A DNA stretch of 64,000 bases, taken from contig CM043964.1 of assembly GCA_014529385.2 (NCBI GenBank), positions 8,505,497-8,569,496 of the forward strand. Direction: 5' to 3'. This document shows positions 9,901-20,243 of the stretch, one piece after another. Within the stretch, counting starts at the first letter, position 1; each line of letters starts with the position of its first letter. Both the position numbers and the translations under genes were made by a program. The notes under the pieces were generated by a model, which saw nothing but the letters and a program-made list of their open reading frames with translations, did no database searches and was not told where the DNA came from. Source of the stretch: Adiantum capillus-veneris (lineage: Eukaryota; Streptophyta; Polypodiopsida; Polypodiales; Pteridaceae).

Positions 9901-10547
9901 GTTAGGTATACATGGTCTGCTAAGGAGAACAATGCTTTCGAAAAGCTTCTCTCTCAACCTGTGCTTACACTACCGGATCTCTCAAAACCATTTGAGGTCC
10001 AATGTGATGCTTGCGGTGATTGCCTTGGAGCTGTTTTGCTTTAAGAAGGGTACGCCATAGGCTATGAAAGTCGAAGGCTCGACCCTGTTGAGCAAGCTCT
10101 AGGCATATATGAAAAGGAACTCCTTGCAGTTCTACATGCCTTAGACTCATGGAAGCACTATTTATTTGGGACTCCTTTCATTCTGCGAACGGATCACCAA
10201 AGTCTTAAGTACTTCATGACGCAGACCAAGCTCTCCGACAAACAAATGAGGTGGGCAAATTTCCTTTCGCAATTTCATTTTCATATTGCTCACATTGCTG
10301 GCAAGCATAATCAAGTAGCTGATGCACTCTCAAGACGGCCGAGAGTGAATGCGGTTTCCATAGCAACTCACAATGATGTATCTTCAATGATAGATGAGTA
10401 TGCTATTGATCCCGATTTTAGAGATGTGATTTCAGCCCTTGCATCAGGGAAGAAAGAAGAACCATTTACTTTACAAGATGGTTATCTTCTCTACGGCAAT
10501 AGACTATGTGTTACTAATTCACTACGTGAGAAAGTAATGTATGAATC
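6925..10547 (+). pseudogene. Element A gag-protease-RT-RNase H (broken)
   Basis: Gag starts MADNSKESEINVDNFDF at 6925 and is broken after 60 codons. A Ser/Arg/Lys-rich linker follows (7309-7611). From 7911 to 9275 a 454-codon frame runs from gag through the CCHC knuckle (CFKCGEQGHAYRAC, from 8370) and an RVP_2-like protease (DPGS at about 8566) into the RT N-terminus, with gag and pol in one frame. It stops at a TAG near 9273 (element C has CAA). A deletion near 9386 removes the RT segment present in C at about 41285-41305. The RT core (MPFGLTNAPATF from 9485, FFDD near 9571) and RNase H follow with further stops; HIAGKHNQVADALSRR ends RNase H near 10340. The integrase HHCC region begins before the solo LTR at 10548. 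Confidence 0.88.
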
Positions 10548-11754
10548 TGTAAGGTGCAACGGAATGAATGTTGTATTTTCTCAAGATTTGTGATCTTTAT
10601 TGCTCAAGTTTCCTTTTAGTTCTTAGGGAAAGAGAGAGCTTTCCGTCTTATGGAGAGTATTGTGGTCACGAACAAAGTGAGTGGATATTGTGCGTGCAAG
10701 TGAATGAAACTGAGAGAAGGAGAGAGAAGAGATACGACACCCGAGAGGTTGTAAAACCCTCCTCCGAAGGCCCCACTCTCGTCGGCGAGAGTGGTCTACT
10801 TGATTGCACAAAGGTGTACAATGCGTATGCAATGGGCTGATGCCGATGACGACGACGGTGATGACGACGACGACTTGATGGCTGAAATCTGAGTTCTTCT
10901 ATTCACTGAATTCTGGGCCTGTTTCGGTGGCTGAAAATGACTGTTTTGGCTGTGTTTTTATGGCTGAAAATGGGGGAACATCTGCAACCAACTTGGGGTG
11001 AATCTGCTACTTTGCTAACTGCTGAAAACCTACGTTTTCCGACGGCTAAAATCTAAAACGCTGACCTGCTGCAAAAACGCTAGCAAAAGCTGAGGTCTGC
11101 TGACTTATCCTAGCGTTAGCAAAACGTTGATGGGCTGAATTTATGATGAGGCTAGAATCGTTGATGAGGACCTGCCCTTGCCAAAAACGCTAGGCCTGTT
11201 GAGGCAAAAACGCTGGCAAGGCTGATTTGCTAGGGTACTAACGCCAGAAGGAGCTCCAAGGCGAGGGCTGATGCTGTGGAAAGAAAACGCCAAGAATGGG
11301 GGAATGATGGCGATGCTTACTGCTGCTGGGGGTGCTGAGGGGGGGATACTGCTGAGAAGTTGCCCGTTGAGCGGGAAGCTCCTGCTGCCTCTTCTGCCAG
11401 AAAGTGCTAACTTGGGTTTGCTTATATATTAACTTAGTAAAATTGCCCTACCTACTTTTGTTGGAAAGTCACTTAAAAATAATAAGTGAAAATAACCAAT
11501 AAATAGGAAAATAGGCTAAATGCACTGGAAAATTCCCCTAACTAATGTTAATGGATTCTGATGGGAATTCCGATGATCAGGCTGTGTGCAACCGGAGGAT
11601 ATGCATCTATGCTAAGTGACTGGGCATGCACGATCTACGAATAGACTCACAAAAGTGCCAGATCACTGCTAATCTAGACTTGACTGAACTGACTGAACCC
11701 TGCTGTGGTGTATCTTGTCCATGGACACATAGGGTTGGGATGTGTCACGTGACA
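10548..11754 (-). mobile_element. Solo LTR of B family, inverted
   Basis: 1207 bp with perfect 5-bp duplications GAATC (10543-10547, 11755-11759). Read on the minus strand it begins TGTCACGTGACA and ends GCACCTTACA, with the TATA box (about 11422) and the AAAAACGC repeat zone. No interior remains, so it is the product of LTR-LTR recombination. It splits the integrase of element A; element C has the empty site near 42496. Confidence 0.93.
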
Positions 11755-13030
11755 GAATCTCATGCTCCACCTTATGCGGGGCATAGAGGGATTTAGTCTA
11801 CCTCAAAGGGAATTGAAACATATTTCTATTGGCCTACCATGAAAGTGAACATACAAGAGTATGTTTCTAAATGTGTGGTATGCCAAAAGACAAAATTTGA
11901 TAGAGGGAAGCAACTTGGATTGCTTCAACCCTTGCCAATCCCTAATTCACCATGGGAGAGCATATCCATGGATTTTATCTTTGGATTGGCTAAGTCTATC
12001 CATGGGAATACGGGAATATGGACGATAGTAGACAGGTTCAGTAAACAAGCTCATTTTATACCTGTCAAGAAGACTATCAAAGCCCATCAAATGGCAACCC
12101 TCTTCATTTCACAAATTTTCAAGTACCATGGCTTGCCAATGTCCATAGTGTCGGATAGAGATCCTAGAATGACCAGTAATTTCTGGAAGGGTCTCTTTGA
12201 GAATTTAGGGACAAGGCTAAACTTCTCTTCGGTCTATCATCCACAAACGGATGGCCAAAGTGAAATAGCCAACCTAATGATTCTCGATCTACTAAAAGCC
12301 TATGTAACGGAAGTAGATCAAAGATCCCAATGGGAGAAGTACTTACCCTTAGTGGAGTATGCTTACAATAACACTGTACATACTTCCACGGGAAAAGCAC
12401 CTTTCGAGGTAATTGAGGGAAGATAAAAAAGTCCCTTGCTACTTAAGGTACATGGAAAGATCTTCGCTGCAGATGAGTATAGGCGAGACCTACAAGAATC
12501 TTTTCAAAAGATTAAGGATGCTATCTCTATCTCACAACAAAGGCAAAAGGCTGCTGCTGACAAGCACAGAAGAGCCCAAGCCTTTAAAGAAAATGATTGG
12601 GTCTTATTAAAATTCCCCAAGGCTCGATTAAGGCACACGACGAGCAAGAATCCTACGGGACACGAAAAGTACTATGCTAAACTAGCAAAAAGGTACTATG
12701 GTCCCTTCCAGATTCTTAGGCCAATCAATGAGATGGCCTATTAACTCAAGTTGCCCAATCATTGGCTCATACACAATGCTTTCCATGTGAGCCTATTAAA
12801 GCCTTACAAAGGAGAGCCACCTCAAGAACCAACTACTGAAGACCCACCGGAGATCGAGGACCAAGAGGAGGTGCTACAGCCCGAGTCCATTCTCTGACAT
12901 GAAGACAAGGTACTAAGAGGCGGTAAGACTATCTGACGACATTTTATTAAGTTTAAGAATTATCCTTTTGGAGATGCTAGATGGATGCAAGGCATACAAT
13001 TAAAGGATAACCTAAACCTTGTCAATGCTT
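11755..13030 (+). pseudogene. Element A integrase and chromodomain-like tail (broken)
   Basis: Pol continues from the HHCC zinc region (CVVC near 11872) into the integrase core: SMDFIFGLAKS near 11970, SIVSDRDPRM near 12140 and HPQTDGQSE near 12240 carry the D, D, E positions. A stop lies at 12424. The C-terminal frame (12436-12744) ends at a TAA inside AY-LKLPNHW. A chromodomain-like segment (PESIL ... FKNYPFGDARW) follows to about 13050, with stops. Element C carries the same order. Integrase would insert DNA copies; this copy cannot be made whole. Confidence 0.85.
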
Positions 13031-13388
13031 ACAATGCTTCCCAAGAGTAAGCAAATGTACAAAATGTTAAAAATGAACAAAGTTTTTGTCTTCTAAGACT
13101 CTTTTTCTTTATTGTGCACAAAAATGAAGTAGTATGCATACTTAGATTAAGTTTGCGGAGACGACGTCTCCCAAACACCAAGTAGAGCTTGTCACTCTAC
13201 TATGGAAGATTGATAGGACTAATGTGCAGACATGCTTGCGGCAGCCTCAGGCTCTCAAGCGCCAAATGGACTAGTCATCCATTGTGGAATGATGTCGTAG
13301 GGTAACATAGGGATCCTCTACCCGCTAAGAAAAGGACTTATGAATATGCTTTATCTTCTCTACACCATAGTCGAGGACGACTATGATT

Positions 13389-13403
13389 TCAAGAGAGAGG
13401 TAA
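13389..13403 (+). other. Polypurine tract of element A
   Basis: TTCAAGAGAGAGGTAA just before the 3' LTR. The same tract (AAGAGAGAGGCAA) precedes the LTR in element C. Confidence 0.6.
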
Positions 13404-15009
13404 TGTCATAATAATCAATATCTAATTCTCCTAAATGATTTTCTCATTTTAAACTGATCATTTAATATGGGGAAGTGCGAGGGGAGAAAAAGCTAGAATA
13501 TTGGTTAAGCTAGTAGACCGGCCACAGTAGGGATCCAAAGGAGGGAAAATAGGGATCCGAAGGAGGGGCCATCTGCAAAAGAGCCATGTGCAACAATGGG
13601 CTAAAAAGACCCTAAGGTTCAGCCCATTAAGACTTCCAAAATGCTAAGGTTCCAAAATTCAAAGGTTGTGTCCAAAGGTCAACCATGGGGGAAATTGGAT
13701 GCTTTGTGTGTGTCCCAAAAGTCTTTACAAATCCCTACATAGGCGGGGGCGAGCCTTGCTTGTAGGGGATGAGAGAGAAAGTCACACACACACACACACA
13801 CACACACACAAGCTCCCTTTACACAAAGGGAATGAGGGACACATGTCAGCTCCCTAGGCCAAATGCCCACAAGGTGTACCCAATTCCTATTGGATGGCCT
13901 TGGAGGTCGACCAATCAGAATTAGGCTAGAGTAAATCTAGTTTAATTAATTTAAAAACACTTAATAAAAGAACCAATGAGAATTAAGCCCTCTAGAAGAT
14001 TATTGGACAGTCTCCCAAGGGGTCCAATGAGCATTCAGCAGCCCAATGGCTTGCCTGATTCCTATTGGCCAGGAGGCAAAGGGGTCCAATGAGAGTTTAG
14101 TTGAATTATTAAATTACCTAAAGCTCTCACAAAAGGGGAAAGGGGGACACATGTCAGAAGGCTATCACTTATGCTGCTTAATTGTCATTGGCTAGCCCTA
14201 GGGAGGTCCCATGAGAGGGTAGCATGAGCAAATAGCAAGAGGGGTCGACCAAGAGAGGGAGGGGGGCTGATTTTTGCAAGGCATTATCACACACACACTC
14301 ACACAATCTCATGTGTGAAGTAAAGAAGACTCTCTCTCTCCTTCTCAAGCTTTAATGGAAAGCTTACCACCTACTCTAAGCTTGTGAGAAGGGAGGTCTA
14401 CACCACCAACTCTTGGCTTTGTGATGCAAATCCAACCAAGAGCCAAGCTTCAATGCATGCTCATCTCCTCTACCATGCTAATTACTAAGCTAAGCTATGC
14501 TAATATGAGTGATTATGTGAGGAGATGTACATCTTTCTCGTAAGAATACGCCTACTTCCTCTCAATCTACTCTCATACCTTGCTAGCTCTCACCATCTTC
14601 GAAGGTGTGCGAGGTCTTGGGTCTGAGACCGGGGAGAATTGATGTTGTGTTTGATAAGTGTTTTGTTTAGTGCATGAAGCTTTCATCTTCATTGCATTAG
14701 CTAGTCTTGAAGAAACACAAAGAATTGTATTGTACAATGTCTCTCTTGATGGGAGAAACCATAATACAAAGCGTTTTGGAGGGGGGACCGGCTCCATGTA
14801 AATCCGGTCCTCAACTGTTGTCAATAGTTTAATTTCTCTCTCTTTTGAAAGTATTGTTCGTGCTATCTAACTAGGTGTTATGCTTTTTGTTGCTCTCTCT
14901 CCACCCAAGCACTCTTGTAATTCTCATTAGGAATCTATTCTAATGAAATACCCACTATGTTCATGCTAATTTCCACTACACACAAGTTTTTAAGCCATTA
15001 AATGTTACA
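13404..15009 (+). repeat. Element A 3' LTR (intact, 1606 bp)
   Basis: TGTCATAATAATC ... AATGTTACA. It contains a CA tract (about 13783-13810), longer than in the 5' LTR, and the CCAAT cluster. Right target copy CTGCC at 15010-15014. Confidence 0.92.
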
Positions 15010-15542
15010 CTGCCTCAATGATGTCTAGAAATAATCAAGGTCATCTCGCTCTTTAGTGGTTGTGTTGGTGGTTCGTTTTGTATTGAACGGAAGAGAGATG
15101 GTCTAGGTTTGGTACTCAATACAATTTTATTATTAATCTTGCTAAAGGGCATCCTAGTCTCGAAATGTTCAATGTGCGTTTTTGCGATGGGGTTTAGTTA
15201 GTAAAGTATGACATGTGGTACTAATTGGAGTGGAAACGAAAGAGAACATTATGTTGAGATTTTTAGCAAAGGATTTGAGACAAAATATTCTAAGCTAAAG
15301 TCTTTTCTATAATGGCATATGTAAGATGGTACATAGACTCAGAATATATGATGGTATATGATTCTATGAGATGATGAGTACTGACAAAGGAGGCAGTGGA
15401 AGATGCAATGAAGACAAGAATTGCCTCGTGATCCGGTGGACACCTCGACTCCGATCTAGAACCCCTGCAATGCCATATACATGAACAAGGCACCTGTAGA
15501 GAAGAGAGGTCGGTGAGGTAGAAAGAGATAGGATATTTAAGA
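15010..15542. other. Unassigned stretch between element A and MITE 2
   Basis: No reading frame with a recognisable family and no repeat boundary seen. The last eight bases are the target copy of the MITE. Confidence 0.4.
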
Positions 15543-15715
15543 CATAGTTACCATGAACGAGAAACCGGAACAGGGAACGCGGAACGGCAACTACCACAAA
15601 ATGCCATTCCCTGTTACGGGTACTCACGTTTGAAACACGGAACGAGGATTTGGAACGGGAACTTAGAATGGGAACGGAAACGGAGACTTGAAAACGGTCA
15701 TTCCCTGTTACTATG
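15543..15715 (-). mobile_element. hAT-type MITE, 173 bp, copy 2
   Basis: Exactly the same length as copies 1 and 3. Perfect 8-bp duplications ATTTAAGA at 15535-15542 and 15716-15723. Ends CATAGTTACC and CTGTTACTATG show the opposite orientation to copy 1. The interior is full of GGAACGG-like words. Confidence 0.92.
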
Positions 15716-15921
15716 ATTTAAGAAAGATGGAGAGAGATATCTAGGAAAAGCTCTCCATGTTGATAACAAGGTTACAGGTGACCAAGGGTGGTCCAACATA
15801 GAGTTGACGTGCCTAATGGACAAGCCCGAGGTACACACAATTGTGATTGCTACTGACACTCCCAACTGCGCCTGCACATGAGACCACTGACACGATCTCC
15901 ACATGGGTAACGCTTCCAACA
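15716..15921. other. Unassigned stretch between MITE 2 and solo LTR
   Basis: A short plus-strand open stretch (about 15725-15890) runs without a recognisable family. The last five bases are the CAACA target copy of the solo LTR. Confidence 0.35.
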
Positions 15922-17175
15922 TGTCATGTGACACATCCAACCCTATGTGTCCGTGAACAAGCTACAGCATGATCAGGGTTCAGTTCAGTCAAGTCAGTGT
16001 AGATTTAGAAGTGATCTGGCACTTTTGTGAGTCTATTCGTAGACCGTGCATGCCCAGTCACTTAGTGTAGATGCATATCCTCTGGTTGCACACAACATGA
16101 TCATCAGTATTCCCATTAGAATCCATCAGATTCAGTCAGGGGAATTTTCCAGTGCATTTAGCCTATTTTCCCTATTTTTGACATTTTTCACTTATTATTT
16201 TTAAGTGACTTTCCAACAAAATTAGGTAGGGCAATTTTGCTAAGTTTGCATATAAGAAAACTAGAGTTAGCACTAAATGGCAGAAGAGGCAGCAAGAGCA
16301 CCGCTCAACAGGCACCTTCTCAGCAGGACCCCAAAGGCTTCTAGCGTTTTTGCTCCACAGCAGCTTGGCTAGCGTTTTTGGACAAGACACAGCAGATTGG
16401 CCAGCGTTTTGCCCCTGCAGATCCCTGGCGACAAGACCACAACAGATCAGCCTAGCGTTTTTGCATTTGCAGAATTTCGGCAACAGAAACACCATTTTCA
16501 GCCCTAGCGTTTTTGCATCTGCCAGCAACCTCAACGTTTTGCAGATCTATCGCGACAGGATCAGCCCTAGGACCAGCGTTTTCAGTTTTCAGCAGTTAGA
16601 CATCGCAGATCAAGTCCCGAACCTCACAGATCTCACCTTCCCGCAGCAGTTCCTCGCCGCACGGTCAGTTTCCGCAAGGTTTACAGTTTCAGTGCGTCGT
16701 CGTCGCATCGTCGCCATCGACATCGTCATCGACATAGAGTCAGAATTCAGCAGATAAAGATTTGCAGATTTCAGCCCATAGCGTTTTTGGACAGCAGTAG
16801 AAAGATTGCAGATTTCAGCCCTTAGGTCGACTTCGTCATCACCGCAGTCATCGTCGACATAGCCTAGACTTGCATTAGTCTCATGCATACCGTTTGTACC
16901 AGATTGTGCAATCATAAGTAGACCACTCTCGCCGACGAGAGTGGGGCCTTCCGAGGAGGGTTTTACAACATCTCTAGTGTCGTATCTCTCTTCTCTCTCT
17001 ATCTCTCAGTCTCATGCACTTGCACGCACAGTGTCCATTCACTTTGTTTGTGATCATAGCATTCTCTCATTAAGAACGGAAGGCTCTACCTTCCATAAGA
17101 ACAAAAGGAACCTTGAGCACAGTTCGGAGCACTCATCTTGAGCAAAGCGCAAACATTCATTCGCTGCACCTAACA
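15922..17175 (+). mobile_element. Solo LTR of B family
   Basis: 1254 bp, TGTCATGTGACA ... TGCACCTAACA, with perfect 5-bp duplications CAACA (15917-15921, 17176-17180). It keeps the GCGTTTTT repeat zone, the stem-loop near 16921 and the run CGGAACGTTCC-free 3' end typical of this family. No interior is left. Confidence 0.93.
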
Positions 17176-18161
17176 CAACATGCTCTAAGAATATAGATCT
17201 GGTGCACCTCCTCCTAGCTAGATCTAGATTTGGATTTGGATCTCGGATGAGAAACTCTACCATTGCATGATCACAAAGCCTATAAAAGGCTGCCCTGAGG
17301 AGGTATTGCATCATAGAGAGGGTCTTCACACACTGCCTCTGTTGCCCAACAAAAACGCTGGGGCTGATCAGAATTAGGGAAGTAGGGAGGTACTACCAAG
17401 GGAAGGGCACCATATGTCCATAGGGCTCAGGGGAAAAAATAGGAGAGGCTGGGATAAGATATCCAAGGCTTCTAGGAGCCCACATGGCCATGGCACCAAG
17501 CCAAAACCCAAGACTAATCATGGCTGGGATATCACGACATGAGAAAACTGCCTCACACTAGCCGAGCATAGTCACAAAACAGCCCTCTCCCCCTAACACC
17601 TGTCCTTGGGAGAAACGGGGACCGACTGGATCAATCGAGAGAGATGTTTGAACTCTAAGAGGTACATGGCATCACAGGAATGGAGGGATCTAGGTCAGAA
17701 ACATTTGTATGGTGCTCAGTGTGTTTCTAGATATGAAGATGTTACCTTCTCCATTTCCTACCCCTCAAAGACCTAGGAACAAGAATCCCTCTCGTGCCAG
17801 CCTCTGAGTGGGCACAAACATGGCATGTGCGACTAGAAAAGTACATTTACTTTGCACATGGCAGGGCATAGCCACAAAATATCCCTCACCTTCTAATCTG
17901 CTCACATGAGTAATGGAGCTACTAGCAGATTGGAGGTGAAACTTCAACACCTCTCTCAGCTTTCGGATGGGTTAAAGGCCCTATGAAAAGCACTGAAGTC
18001 TAAAAGCATTTTCTTTATATATGGTTTAGGGCCCTCGGCCGGCTCTGTAAGTTGTTGGGGGTTAGGATTATTAATCCTAACTAATAATCCTAACCCATTA
18101 ATAATTTGGGCCGCTCGGTAAGACTTCATAAGTTGGGATTTCTTCTATTTCTTCTTCTTTG
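17176..18161. other. Unassigned stretch between solo LTR and element D
   Basis: No gene recognised. TATAAAAGG at about 17281 resembles a TATA box but has no linked gene. It holds the inverted repeat at 18058-18096 and marks the breakpoint where element D gag ends. Confidence 0.4.
18058..18096. repeat. Perfect 15-bp inverted repeat
   Basis: Arms 18058-18072 and 18082-18096 (GGGTTAGGATTATTA and its complement) are separated by nine bases. The central part is itself palindromic (GTTAGGATTA/TAATCCTAAC). No coding context. Confidence 0.7.
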
Positions 18162-18866
18162 CTAGGCTTTAAAGCCCCTTTGTTTTGTTTTCTTGTTAGT
18201 CGCAAAGTAAGCATTTAATTGATGCAACCAAGAATGAAACACAGAAGCATCCATCTTACCATCATACTTATTGAACGTCAACTTCTCAGTGACTCGATTG
18301 TTGGAGTCATCGTCTCTACCTGTGCTATGTGATGACTCGTCAGCCTCCTTGAGTGGTTCGCTCTTCAGGGAGAGTACCTGTAGGACCAACTCTTTCATGC
18401 GTTGGTCCCGTTGCACCTCTCGCTCTAACTCCATATTTGCTCTCTTTTCTTCGGCCACTATGCGTTGAGCTTCGCGTGCTTGCTCACACTCGAGCTCCAT
18501 AGCTGTCGTCTTTTCTTTAGCCGCCATGCGTTGAGCTTCATGTGCTTGCTCACGCTCGAGCTCCATAGTTGCCCTCTTTTCTTCAGCCGCTATGCATTGA
18601 GCTTCACGTGCTTGCTCATGCTCGAGCTCCATAGTTGCCCTCCGTTCTTCACGTTCTCTGTCCATGGCGGCGCACTAAGCCTCTTGTTGTATCATCATCT
18701 TCATCATAGACTTGACCAAAGTCTCCAATAGGGTTTGGTGCAACCCGTGGCGTGGATGTGGATGAGGGAGGGTCGAGAAACCGTCCTCCTGGTGTAGGGA
18801 CTTCTTCTCCAATCTACTCTCATCACCTTCATGCAAAGCATCCATTCCGCTTCTGGTGATGACCAT
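18162..18866 (-). pseudogene. Element D gag N-terminal fragment
   Basis: Starts MVITRSGMDALHEGDE at 18866. One TAG stop lies near 18672, before the next Met (18665). Then come three to four imperfect ~23-residue repeats of the type ATMELEREQAREAQRIAAEEKR (18400-18650), a likely coiled coil. Next is the start of a retrotransposon gag domain (KLTFNKYDGKMDASVFHSWL), cut off by unrelated sequence near 18190. Its role would be capsid formation; the fragment is not functional. Confidence 0.75.
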
Positions 18867-18907
18867 GCACTGAGTGCTTGGTACTTGGGGTACTTGGGTT
18901 TTGGGGT

Positions 18908-19080
18908 CATAGCTACAGGGAATTACCATTTTTAAGTCTTCATTCCCCATTCCCATCCCAATATTCCGTTCCGGATCCCCGTTCGTGTTTTAGACGTGAA
19001 TATCCAAAACACGGAATGGCATTTCATGCATGGTGCCGTTTCGCATTTCCCGTTCCAATTTCCCGTTTCGGGTAACTATG
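18908..19080 (+). mobile_element. hAT-type MITE, 173 bp, copy 3
   Basis: Ends CATAGCTACAGGG and GGGTAACTATG. Flanking octamers TTTGGGGT (18900-18907) and TCTGGGGT (19081-19088) match at 7 of 8. Same orientation as copy 1. It sits in the leader minisatellite of element D. Confidence 0.88.
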
Positions 19081-19505
19081 TCTGGGGTACTTGGGGTACT
19101 TAGGTTCTGGGGTACTTTGGGTGCTTCGGTACTTGGGATACTTAGGTGCTTGGGTACTTAGGGTTCTTGGTACTTGGTACTGCTTGCAATTTGCATTTAA
19201 GAAGGCTTTCTCTTACCCAAGCTAAACTCCTTCCTAATGGGCGCACCCCTTGGTGGCCTTGCGCTCACACCAAGGTTGCTTTTTCCCATCGCACGTCAAT
19301 TGGCCTGCCGTCAAGTGCAACGTTCGTGGAAGAGGGGACGTTGGGCAAGCCCTTCTTTTTTGGGTTACCTACCACTCTTCAAAAACAAAGATTAGGGATC
19401 GACACTCCCAAGTGGGCTTGGGTTAAGTGCGATCACAAGAAGCAAAAAAAATTATGTGGTTCTTTCGGATTCTTTCCTTGAGTGATGATACCGAACACTG
19501 CCAAA

Positions 19506-19521
19506 GAGCTCAGATACCCAA
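19506..19521 (-). other. Primer binding site of element D
   Basis: On the minus strand TTGGGTATCTGAGCTC follows the LTR end, a diverged form of the Met-tRNA site (TTGGTATCAGAGC). Confidence 0.6.
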
Positions 19522-19760
19522 TGTAATGTGTAGCGGAAGTGAATGATGGTGAATGCTCAGGATGAGTGCTCAGTTCGTGCCAAGGTTCCTTTTACTGCAG
19601 GGGAGAGAGAGCCCTCCTTTACTTCATGAGAGTTGTGCAAAATACCAAAACAAGAGAGAATGAAAACTGTGAGAGAAAGTGCACAGAGAAGAAGAAGAAG
19701 AAGAAGAAGAGAGTTTTAACGTCGTAGGAAACTATCCCAAGAGACCTTAAAGATCTATCC

Positions 19761-19837
<77 letters not shown>

Positions 19838-20090
19838 TGCCTAGGGGCTGGCTGAAAAACACTAGAGGAAGAGGAGGGCCGCTTGGCCGATGCTGCGGGT
19901 TCCATTGGCACTTGTCCTTCTCTCCTGCTTCCTAGCTTCTCAAGCGCCCATAGGGCTGCATATAGAGGTGAGTGTTGTTGGGCAATAGTAGTAAATCAGC
20001 CCCCACGATTTATTGAAATTAGCCAAGGTCACTTATAATTGAAGTGCACTATAAGAGTGGGTCCACACGTGGACAAGAGGTGGTTCGTAT
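19522..20090 (-). repeat. Element D 5' LTR, inner part
   Basis: On the minus strand it ends CACTTCCGCTACACATTACA, with AGTAAAAGGAACC and GAGCACTCATC words shared with the B-family LTRs. It contains a long GA tract (19764-19834) and the motif AACGTCGTAGGAAACTA near 19710, which recurs in the CACTA element. The remainder of the LTR is 27788-27919, beyond element F. Confidence 0.7.
19764..19834. repeat. (GA)n microsatellite
   Basis: About 35 uninterrupted GA units inside the element D LTR, after a short GAA run at 19681-19704. Confidence 0.95.
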
Positions 20091-20243
20091 TGTTAGACCA
20101 GCGGGTAGACAGACATGCGAATAACCTCCCAACCATCCTATATATAGGCCCCTAGTCCTCTTCCATATATAGACCTCTTTACTGCATGTGTGTCCGGCAC
20201 ATTGCCCGGGCCGTGTCCGTCTAGTCCTACCCTTGGCATGACA
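20091..20243 (-). repeat. Element F 3' LTR (153 bp)
   Basis: Nearly identical to 27630-27782, with a few substitutions (for example CTAGTCCTC against CTGGCCCTC). TATATATAGG occurs near 20141. Confidence 0.9.

Larger units (their letters stand above)
234..15009 (+). mobile_element. Ty3/gypsy LTR retrotransposon A (nested, decayed)
   Basis: Both LTRs begin TGTCATAATAATCAATATC and end AAATGTTACA. Without insertions the element is about 8.8 kb. Order: 5' LTR, degenerate Met-tRNA primer site, gag with basic/serine-rich linker, CCHC knuckle, protease, RT, RNase H, integrase, chromodomain-like tail, polypurine tract, 3' LTR. The order RT-RNaseH-integrase places it in Ty3/gypsy. Two later insertions split it: element B (1121-5825) in the 5' LTR and an inverted solo LTR (10548-11754) between RNase H and integrase. 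Stops and a deletion in RT show that it cannot make its own proteins. Element C (36769-46300) is a second copy of the same family. Confidence 0.93.

Noticed and set aside
17765-17950. 61-codon minus-strand frame
   Set aside because: Short, no recognisable motif, within an unassigned stretch.
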